Shown: piece after piece, positions 27,901 to 35,098 of the stretch | How the letters are laid out: every line of letters starts with the position of its first letter | Numbering within the stretch: position 1 is the stretch's first letter | DNA from: Isotricha intestinalis | Lineage: Eukaryota > Ciliophora > Litostomatea > Vestibuliferida > Isotrichidae | DNA length: 35,098 bases | Assembly: GCA_023807065.1 (NCBI GenBank) | Contig: JAJJLU010003726.1 | Coordinates: forward strand, 1 to 35,098 | Direction: 5' to 3' | Translations under genes and position numbers: made by a program | Notes under the pieces: model-generated | What the model was told of the DNA's origin: nothing | The model's database searches: none | The model's input: the letters and a program-made list of their open reading frames with translations, nothing else

Positions 27901-29935
27901 ATATTTATTTCCATGATTTATTTTATCTGTATTATTATTAATATTTTCTTTATTATTATTTTTTTGAGAATCTAAATATTTAGTTAAATTATTTTGTTTC
28001 ATTAAATCATTACTTATTCTCATAACATTTTCTGCTTTTTGAATTTCATTTCCAAAAGAATTTTCACTTTTATTTAAATTTTTAAAATCAATCTTAGAAT
28101 TTCTTGTATTATTATTATTATTTTTTTTTTTATTTTTACTTTTATTTTTTTCATTATTATTTACATTCAATATTTCTTCTAATTGACCACTTTTAATTTT
28201 ATTTTCTTGTTCATCAATAAATTTATCATAATTTTCTTTAGTCATTTCATTCTTATGATCTTTTTGTTTATTTTCACTAGTTATTATATCCATACTTTCA
28301 ATTATATTTTTAAAATATTCATTTTTATCTAAAATTGTACTTTTACTACTTCCTCTACTATAATTTTTTTTTCTATTTGAACCAACGTAATATCCATTAA
28401 TTACTTTTTTGCTTTTTTTTCTCGTATTGAATTTATTTTGATTATTAATTGATTTTTGTAAATTTGCAAGTTTTTTAAAATTATTTAAATCTTTATTTTT
28501 CTCTTCTTCTCTTTTTTTAATTTCATTTTCTTTTCTTTTTTCTTCTTGCATTCTCATATAATCTTTTAATTCTTTTTTTGTTCTTTTTTTATTTCTACTT
28601 TTTAAATTTTGTTTATAATTATTATCTTTTTCATTTTCAGTGATAAATTTCTTTGTTTTATTTTTTATATTTTTTTCTTGAGTTTCTAAACAATTATTAT
28701 TATTTAAATCATTATCTCTGATATAAGAATTTTCCATTGAATTTTCTTTATTATTTTCAAAATTATTTTTTTCTTTATTATTCATATATTCTCTTACTTT
28801 TTGATAAAATTCTAAAGAATTTACATTAGGTTTTCTTTTTTGATTAGTTTTTAAATTTATTTTATTTATATTATTATTACTTTTTTTTAAAGTATTATCA
28901 TTTTCATTAGTATCAGAAATTAAATTTTCAATTTCAACATTTTCATCTGTGTTAATTATTTCATTTTCAAAATCTTTATTATCAATATCTTTTTTATTTT
29001 CTTCATTTTTTTTTTCTTCGTTTTTATTTTCTTCTTCTTCATTTTCTTCTTCTTCATTTTCAAGTAAATAATTAATATCAATATTATTTTTTTGTAAAAC
29101 TTCAATTCTCTCTTTTATATTTTTCAATTCTTTATTTGAATCTTCTTGTGATTTTTTTTGAAAATCTTGAACAAAATTTATTTCAGAATTAAATATTAAT
29201 TGATTAATTAATTTAGTTCTTTCATCATTATCATTTTCTTTTGAATTTTCTAAACTTTCTTCAACTCCACTTTTAGTTATTTTAGGTACAATATATTTTT
29301 TTCTTTTTTCAAATTTATTTATTTCATATTTATTTTGATAACTTTTAATTTCAGGATAATTTAATTGATAATATTTAGAATCTTCTTCATTTATATCTGT
29401 AAAAAAGTTATTTATTTTTAAAGGAGGTTTATATGAATTATTCACTTTAGATTTTTTTCTTAATTCTTGACTATATCTTCTCATTTTTTCTTTTAAATTA
29501 TCTCTTAAATCTTTATTTTCAGTTTGTAAAAAAGATTTATTTATTTTTTTATTTAAATTTTGAGAAGGCATTGTTAAAGGTCTTTCAATTGATTCTGTTA
29601 ATATAATTGGCATTTTTTTTGGTTTAATATTTTTTTGGGATTTATTATTACTTTCATGAAATTTATTTTTTCTATTGTTTAATCCTCCATCTGATACATA
29701 TTTATTTTGTGTTTGATTATTTAGATAAAAATTTTTTTTTGCTTTATCTTGCTTTTTATATATTATATCTGCATTTTTCCCTTTTCCTTCATTTGCTTGA
29801 CATATATCAGTAATTTTTATAAACTCTATTGATGTTGATGAACTATTTATTTTATTTAAATATTTACCTTAAGTCTGGTCTCTTATTTGTTTTTGATGGA
29901 ATTTCTGTTAATGATACTATATTTTTGTATTCCAT
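24958..29935 (-). CDS. Giant low-complexity protein of 1650 residues, two exons
   Basis: Exon 1 (29868-29935, 22 codons plus two bases) starts MEYKNIVSLTEIPSK. A 25-nt phase-2 intron (29843-29867) joins it to exon 2 (24958-29842). This adds 99 residues to the frame that would otherwise start at ATG 29611-29613, and those residues look genuine (TSIEFIKITDICQANEGKG). Most of the protein is Asn/Lys/Glu-rich and probably disordered, with charged helical stretches (for example around 28500, EEKRKENEIKKREEEKNKD). Two parts look folded. One is a hydrophobic helical domain at about residues 790-915 (LNDIITYGISRFNYIIGLQR, then YYLGFRQMFLPYIARAFYKL). The other is a C-terminal region from about 1400 ending in amphipathic helices (IIMDQLLNEVVEILEHVQYS). 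No family recognised; a large cytoskeletal scaffold is a guess. Confidence 0.78.
29843..29867 (-). other. Spliceosomal intron, 25 nt
   Basis: On the minus strand it begins GTAAAT and ends AAATAG, in phase 2 (AG|T = Ser). Without splicing a TAA occurs immediately after the donor. Splicing opens a continuous frame from ATG 29935 into the 1551-codon frame downstream. Confidence 0.85.
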
Positions 29936-30106
29936 TTTAATTTATAAATTTTTTTTGATTATAATTAATTTTGAATTTTTAAAAATTTAAAATTTTAAAA
30001 AAATAATGAATAAAAATTTGAAATAGGAAAATTTTATGAAAAAATAATTTAATTTAATTAATCATATATTGTGACAATAAAAAAATGAAATATAATATTA
30101 TTGTTT

Positions 30107-33064
30107 TTATTGAGGATTATTTTTTTTTTGATAAATAATTGCATATACTTTTTCATAAGAAATTTCTTCTTCAATATTATCAATAGGATAACAATATGAA
30201 TCATCAAATAAAAACCATTTATTCAAAATCGGATTTTTACAATATGCATTATAATGTTCTTTTGAATTTTCATTAGAATAAGTAATTATTCCTATTAAAA
30301 TATAAATTTTTTTTATTGATTTTTCTTCTTCTGTAAAATATTTTAAGGTTAAATTATCAAAAGGAAAATTAATTGTAGTTTTATAATATTTATCATTTAT
30401 TTTTCTTTCTAAATGGAAAATGAGAATATCAGGTAGAGAATAGAAAAGAGTTTTTTTTAAAGCATAAACATTCTTTTGACATTTTTCACAATACCAATTA
30501 TTTTCTTTTTCATATTTTTCATCAGCTGTAAAAGATAAAATTAAATCTTTTAACGGTAATACATTTTTTTTAATATAAACATCATTTTGTGGGGTTTTCA
30601 TTTTACTTTCATTTTCTATTTCTTTATATGGATTTATTTCTTTCATATTTTCAATTCTCATTGAATTTTCTAAATTTTTTAATTGCTCTGTATATTCGTT
30701 CAAGACAATATAAATTCTATAATTTCTTAAATAAAAATTTTTAACCTTATCATCTTTTTTCATTAAATTTAAAAGATTTGAAGAGAATTTAGTTATTTTA
30801 GTATTTGAAAAAGGAATAGGGATATAAAAATATTTTTCTTTGTTTAAAGGATCATCTAAGTTTTTTTGACATTCTATTTTATAAAATAGAATAAAAGGAG
30901 CTTCGCTTTTCTTTTTTACAAATAAATTTAAATCTTCAATTTTCTCATTAAATAATTCATCATCATCTTCTAAACAATTATATTTTTTTTCTCCTGAAAA
31001 TTTATATAAAAGAGCTATTCTAATATATAAATGTTTTAAAACATCTTCTTCACTAATTAGCATAATTTTTGGTATTTTAAGAGTTATAAATTTTTCATTT
31101 TCATGTATTAAAGAAATTACTTTAATAAAAGTATATTTTTTAAAAGTTAAATGATTAGAGAGTAATGATCCGGCAGTGTCAGTAAAAGTTTTAGTGTTAG
31201 AAAAAGAATCATCATTTGAGAGTGTATCTGTTTGTAATATAAATTTTAATAAGTTTTCTTTTATTTTCATTTCTTTAATTAATTCTATTGAACTTTTTTT
31301 GTTTAATTGGAGAAAATAAATTTTTAAATTATTTGGATTTTTTAATACTCGATGAAGATATTCTTTTCCTGAACAAATAAATTTAAAATATGTATTATCA
31401 TTTGAAATAATTGATGCAATTATATCGTTGATAGATAAATTAAATAATTTACATATTATTGAAGTTAGATCTTTAATTTTTAATACATCATAATTTTTTT
31501 TTTTAATTGGATAAACAAAAACTGTTTTTTCATTATAATTATTATATGGAATAATTATACATTTACAAAAATAAAAATTATTCCTACCAGGAAGGGTAAA
31601 TTCATAGTTTCCAGGAGAAATTTCATTCGTCTCATTATTTTCCTCTTTTTTTAATGAATCAAAAGATATAATATTGAATGGATCAAAAAAATGATATTCA
31701 CTTTTACATTCTAAGCATTTAATTGATGTGTGTAAAAATCCATAAAATAAATCAATCATAATTGATTTATTTAAACTACTGAAAATTTTATATTTTTCTT
31801 TATATAAATTATGCATACTTTCATTGTTTTCATTTATATTTATATTAATATTAATATTGTTAAAGAATTGAACATCATTTAAATCTTCATGGATAATATT
31901 TATTAAATATTTAAAAAAATCAACTAGTTCATGTTCTGAAAAATCATTATAAAAAAGTTCATTATTCCCAATTTCATCTTTTAATCTTTTGATAACAGCA
32001 ACTTTTTTTTTATTAGAAACATGATTTGGGTCAAAATAATAACATTCTTTGTTACCAATTTTATATAAAGACTCTTTTTCTGTCCATAAAATTTTGATTA
32101 ATTCTGCAAAAGCAAATGTAATATTTCCTTTAGACCCATTTATATTATTATAATTAATGTCATTTTTATATTTCTCTGATAAAAAATATTTCATTAAAGG
32201 AAATATATTACTTAAACATTGAATACAACTGTTCATATAAGAGTTATTTTCAATATTAGCAATTCCCATTGTTCCATATAGATCATCAAGATAAATAGAT
32301 TTTTCAGAATATTTTTTATTTTTAAAATAATAGTTCATTTCCTCCACATTTACCATAAAATCTATAATATTTGGCATATCTTCAATTTTATTGTCTTCTT
32401 CTAAAGCAGTTACTCTTGTTTCATAATAATTAATAAAAACCATAAAATGTCCAGGATATATTTTAATCTCATAATCATATTTACAATATTTATTATTATT
32501 TAAATATTTAATTATTATTTGTTTTGTTTCATCATCATTTTTATTTAAACAATATTTCTTAGAACAAGTATTTAACTCATTATTTATTATGTATATTTTT
32601 CTATATTGTGGAATATTATTATATTTTAAAATATAAACACATTTAAATTGTTTGTTTACTTCTTCATAAAATTGATGAGATACTTTTATATATTTTGATG
32701 AGTCAATAATTTTTTTTTTTTTAATCTCTTCGCCATTTTCATTTATGACATCAACATAAATATAATATAGTATTGTATTAAATTCCTTGGATAAGGTTTT
32801 AATTTCTTTTTTCAAAATATAATTCTCAGGAGGGGAAAAAATATTTTCTTTACTAATTTTTATTCTTTTATTTTTGTTTTTTTTTAAAAATAATTCAACT
32901 TCATTTTCAATTTTTTTTTTATTAGCAGCAAAACAAAATTTATCATACCATTCTTTATCAATATAATATAATTGAGAATTATTATAATTCTCAGGATAAA
33001 CTTGATATAATATTTCTTTGAAAAATATATTATATATTTCTGTTTTATTTAAATTATTTCCCAT
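30107..33064 (-). CDS. DUSP-USP ubiquitin-hydrolase homologue, catalytic Cys replaced
   Basis: This is a 985-residue protein, ATG at 33062-33064. An N-terminal DUSP domain spans about residues 30-145 (YYIDKEWYDKFCFAA, then SSKYIKVSHQFYEEVNKQF). The USP domain starts at about 262: the Cys box reads G-I-A-N-I-E-N-N-S-Y-M-N-S where active enzymes have G-L-x-N-L-G-N-T-C-Y-M-N-S. Residue 275 (codon 32240-32242, TCT) is therefore Ser instead of the nucleophilic Cys. Two CxxC zinc pairs are present (CLECKSEYHF; CEKCQKNVYALKK). The His box is retained (H937 in EHYNAY, with W-F-L-F-D-D-S, D954/D955). The layout resembles USP4/11/15. It is probably a pseudoenzyme that still binds ubiquitin or partners, unless Ser gives residual activity. 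The CDPK start lies 79 bp away, divergent. Confidence 0.88.
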   Translation of the reverse strand: MGNNLNKTEIYNIFFKEILYQVYPENYNNSQLYYIDKEWYDKFCFAANKKKIENEVELFLKKNKNKRIKISKENIFSPPENYILKKEIKTLSKEFNTILYYIYVDVINENGEEIKKKKIIDSSKYIKVSHQFYEEVNKQFKCVYILKYNNIPQYRKIYIINNELNTCSKKYCLNKNDDETKQIIIKYLNNNKYCKYDYEIKIYPGHFMVFINYYETRVTALEEDNKIEDMPNIIDFMVNVEEMNYYFKNKKYSEKSIYLDDLYGTMGIANIENNSYMNSCIQCLSNIFPLMKYFLSEKYKNDINYNNINGSKGNITFAFAELIKILWTEKESLYKIGNKECYYFDPNHVSNKKKVAVIKRLKDEIGNNELFYNDFSEHELVDFFKYLINIIHEDLNDVQFFNNININININENNESMHNLYKEKYKIFSSLNKSIMIDLFYGFLHTSIKCLECKSEYHFFDPFNIISFDSLKKEENNETNEISPGNYEFTLPGRNNFYFCKCIIIPYNNYNEKTVFVYPIKKKNYDVLKIKDLTSIICKLFNLSINDIIASIISNDNTYFKFICSGKEYLHRVLKNPNNLKIYFLQLNKKSSIELIKEMKIKENLLKFILQTDTLSNDDSFSNTKTFTDTAGSLLSNHLTFKKYTFIKVISLIHENEKFITLKIPKIMLISEEDVLKHLYIRIALLYKFSGEKKYNCLEDDDELFNEKIEDLNLFVKKKSEAPFILFYKIECQKNLDDPLNKEKYFYIPIPFSNTKITKFSSNLLNLMKKDDKVKNFYLRNYRIYIVLNEYTEQLKNLENSMRIENMKEINPYKEIENESKMKTPQNDVYIKKNVLPLKDLILSFTADEKYEKENNWYCEKCQKNVYALKKTLFYSLPDILIFHLERKINDKYYKTTINFPFDNLTLKYFTEEEKSIKKIYILIGIITYSNENSKEHYNAYCKNPILNKWFLFDDSYCYPIDNIEEEISYEKVYAIIYQKKNNPQ

Positions 33065-33143
33065 TTAATAAGTTTTTAAATAAAAATAAATAAAGATAAA
33101 AAAAAAAAGAAAATTAAGTTAATTATTTTTTCAAAAAATTTAA

Positions 33144-34595
33144 ATGGGGGCATGTTGTGAAAGAATAGAAGTTAACGAAAAAGAAAAAAGGGATGATGTA
33201 TTATCGAATAGGAAAAATTCAATATTATTTGAAAGTTTTTCCAAACAAACAGATTATCGAAAAAAATATCAATTTATTTCAATTTTAGGAAGCGGAGGAT
33301 TTGGAAAAGTAAGTTTATTTAAAGATAAAAAATGTCCTACATTAAAATATGCAATTAAAACAATAAAAAAAGATTTTTTTAATAAACATGCTATAAAAAG
33401 TATGATAAGAGAAGTAGAAATTTTAAGAAAATTAGATCATCCTAATATAGTAAATTATTTTGAAACTTATGAAGATGAGCATTATTTAAGAATAGTAATG
33501 GAATATGTACCAGGAGAAAATTTATTAAAATTGATATCTAAAAAAGCAGATAAAGATTTTAGTGAAAGTGACATATGTCAAATATTATTAGTATTATTAA
33601 ATACAGTTCAATTTTTACATCTTAATAATATAATTCATAGAGATTTAAAACCTGAAAATATATTATTTAGTATTATAGGAGACTATAAAAGTATGAAAAT
33701 CATAGATTTTGGTTTAAGTATAGAAAAAAAAGATAATGATAAAGATAGAGTTGGAACTCCTTATTTTATGTCTCCTGAAATGATTGAAGGTAAATATTAT
33801 AATCAAAGTGATATTTGGTCAATTGGAGTTATATTATTCTTAATGGTTACTGGGAATTATGCTTTTCATGCAAAAACAAAAGAAAAATTATATGAAAAAA
33901 TACAAGAAGGAAAATATAATGAAGAAAAATTAATTCAAGCTTCTTGTTCTGATGAATTAAAAGATTTAATAAAAAAAATATTAATTGTTGATTATAAAGC
34001 AAGATTAAATATTCAAGGTATTTTAGATCATCCTTTTTTTAAATTAAAACAAAATATTGTAAAAGAACATAAATTAGGTAAAGAAATTATAGAATCATTA
34101 AGGGAATTTAATAATAAAAATTTATTTCAAAAGGAAATTTTATTTATTATGGCAAAAGTTTCAAAAGAAGATGAAATTCAAAAATTAAGAGAAGCATTTG
34201 AAATAATTGATAAAGATAAAACAGGAGAAATAAAATATTCTGAAATTCCATTAATATTTGAAAAAGTTGGAATAAAACCAAATAAAGGGGAAATTGATAA
34301 TATTTGGGATTCATTAGATTTTCATCAAGATGGAATTATTAATTATACTGAATTTTTAGCAGCTACAATTTCTTCAATTAATTTTGATAAAGAAGAAAAA
34401 TTATGGAATGTATTCAAATATTTTGATCAAGATGATGATGGTTATATTTCTGGTGAATCTGTTATTGATGATTTAAAAATTAATAATGATTTAGCTATTC
34501 AAGAAAAAGAATTATCAAATTTATTTAAAGGATTAAAAAGCTCTGGAACAAAAATTGATTTCGAAGAGTTTAAAAAGTTATTTTTTCATTCGTAA
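33144..34595 (+). CDS. Calcium-dependent protein kinase (CDPK)
   Basis: This is a 483-residue protein, ATG at 33144-33146. The N-terminus MGACCERI offers Gly2 for myristoylation and Cys4/Cys5 for palmitoylation, implying membrane attachment. The Ser/Thr kinase domain has the Gly loop GSGGFGKV (49-56), K72, H-R-D-L-K-P-E-N (165-172), D-F-G (188-190), S-P-E (210-212) and S-D-I-W-S (222-226), so it should be active. A junction (about 303-345) links it to an EF-hand module: loop 1 at 356-367 (DKDKTGEIKYSE), loop 2 at 392-403 (DFHQDGIINYTE), loop 3 at 428-439 (DQDDDGYISGES, Ser at position 12), and a degenerate fourth hand near 464-475. Ca2+ binding releases junction autoinhibition in this family. 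CDPKs occur in alveolates and plants, which supports an alveolate host. Confidence 0.95.
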   Translation: MGACCERIEVNEKEKRDDVLSNRKNSILFESFSKQTDYRKKYQFISILGSGGFGKVSLFKDKKCPTLKYAIKTIKKDFFNKHAIKSMIREVEILRKLDHPNIVNYFETYEDEHYLRIVMEYVPGENLLKLISKKADKDFSESDICQILLVLLNTVQFLHLNNIIHRDLKPENILFSIIGDYKSMKIIDFGLSIEKKDNDKDRVGTPYFMSPEMIEGKYYNQSDIWSIGVILFLMVTGNYAFHAKTKEKLYEKIQEGKYNEEKLIQASCSDELKDLIKKILIVDYKARLNIQGILDHPFFKLKQNIVKEHKLGKEIIESLREFNNKNLFQKEILFIMAKVSKEDEIQKLREAFEIIDKDKTGEIKYSEIPLIFEKVGIKPNKGEIDNIWDSLDFHQDGIINYTEFLAATISSINFDKEEKLWNVFKYFDQDDDGYISGESVIDDLKINNDLAIQEKELSNLFKGLKSSGTKIDFEEFKKLFFHS

Positions 34596-35098
34596 AAGTA
34601 GTATCATCATTTAATTTTATGATGAATTTAATATTTTAATATTTAGAACTTTTAATAATAAATTATAAAATTATTTATTTATATATTATTAATATTATTT
34701 GGAATTTGAAAAGATTTATTCTTTTTCATTCCTTAGGAAACTTTGTTTTATTTTTTATTATATAAAATATTTAAATATATATGAAATTTTTAAAAAAATA
34801 ATTATAAATATTTCCTAAAATTAACTAAATTTAGAATATTAGTAATGTAATTTAGAAAATGATATGATATAAAAAAGGAGTGAATATTATTATAACTATT
34901 AAGTAGTATTACCCGTTTAATGAAAGACTTTTTTAGAAATAAAAAATATTGAAATTTAAAGATAATTAAATAATTATAAAAAAATAATGTTCGAAATTGG
35001 TATATTTGAAAATAGAAGAATATATATAATTAAATCTTATTGATTAGAAGAGGTTGATGGAAATTTATGGGTAATATAATTATTGGTTACATAGAATA
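34596..35098. other. AT-rich right flank, no gene seen
   Basis: A start-like frame at about 34988 (MFEIGIFENRR) meets TGA after about 18 codons and then TAA. It is too short to support a gene, though a spliced gene running past the window edge cannot be excluded. Confidence 0.5.

Noticed and set aside
34985..35098. Possible gene start near the right edge
   Set aside because: It is interrupted by TGA, TAA and TAG within 40 codons, and no intron boundaries were identified.
1..35098. CRISPR arrays, insertion sequences, prophage, tRNA or rRNA genes
   Set aside because: Nothing with regular spaced repeats, terminal inverted repeats with a transposase, or tRNA-like conserved boxes was found by eye; the gene content is eukaryotic.

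Overview
The window looks like nuclear DNA of an extremely AT-rich protist, most likely a ciliate. The evidence is the gene content: a calcium-dependent protein kinase (CDPK), calmodulin, an STPGR (PGPGxY) microtubule protein, and FAM221, PPP4R2 and SNARE homologues. Coding regions are rich in Asn and Lys, every gene is monocistronic, and three spliceosomal introns of only 23, 27 and 25 nt can be recognised. The genes read with the standard code. Nineteen of twenty complete genes end in TAA, one ends in TGA, and none carries an internal TAA, TAG or TGA, so the TAA/TAG=Gln code of Tetrahymena or Paramecium does not apply. A ciliate lineage that keeps standard stops (for example litostomes) would fit, but the taxon is an inference. 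There is no sign of bacterial operons, CRISPR arrays, insertion sequences, rRNA or tRNA.

Left part (1-17.2 kb) is gene-sparse. On the minus strand it has a truncated EF-hand gene (1-131), a four-helix membrane protein (1540-1998), an Asn-rich protein with an N-terminal YFG/EGGAHF motif (2886-4622), an STPGR protein with a repetitive acidic tail (4732-6102) and a 108-aa protein ending in a CaaX-like CKLF (7758-8084). On the plus strand it has a DUF4485-like gene with a 23-nt intron (9322-10052), an unassigned 280-aa protein, a coiled-coil protein, a SAM-domain protein and calmodulin (15024-15473). A minus-strand coiled-coil gene follows (15784-16530). The AT-rich gaps here are 0.3-1.7 kb long. 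Three of them hold stretches that look like decayed genes, with long partly open frames broken by stops and frameshifts.

Right part (17.2-34.6 kb) is compact, with alternating strands and intergenic gaps mostly of 50-400 bp. It carries a four-TM protein, a membrane-anchored histidine acid phosphatase, a Q-SNARE with a 27-nt intron, a short PPP4R2, and a membrane-anchored pepsin-like protein lacking both catalytic motifs. These are followed by FAM221, a coiled-coil protein, a 1650-aa low-complexity protein with a 22-codon first exon, a DUSP-USP protein whose catalytic Cys is replaced by Ser, and a CDPK.

No operon-like system is visible. Two themes recur. One is cytoskeletal or ciliary proteins (STPGR, FAM221, DUF4485, SAM and coiled-coil proteins) together with Ca2+ signalling (EF-hand, calmodulin, CDPK). 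The other is probable pseudoenzymes (the USP with Cys275 changed to Ser, and the pepsin-like protein). The most checkable novelties are the two pseudoenzymes, the minimal introns and the relic genes in the intergenic DNA.
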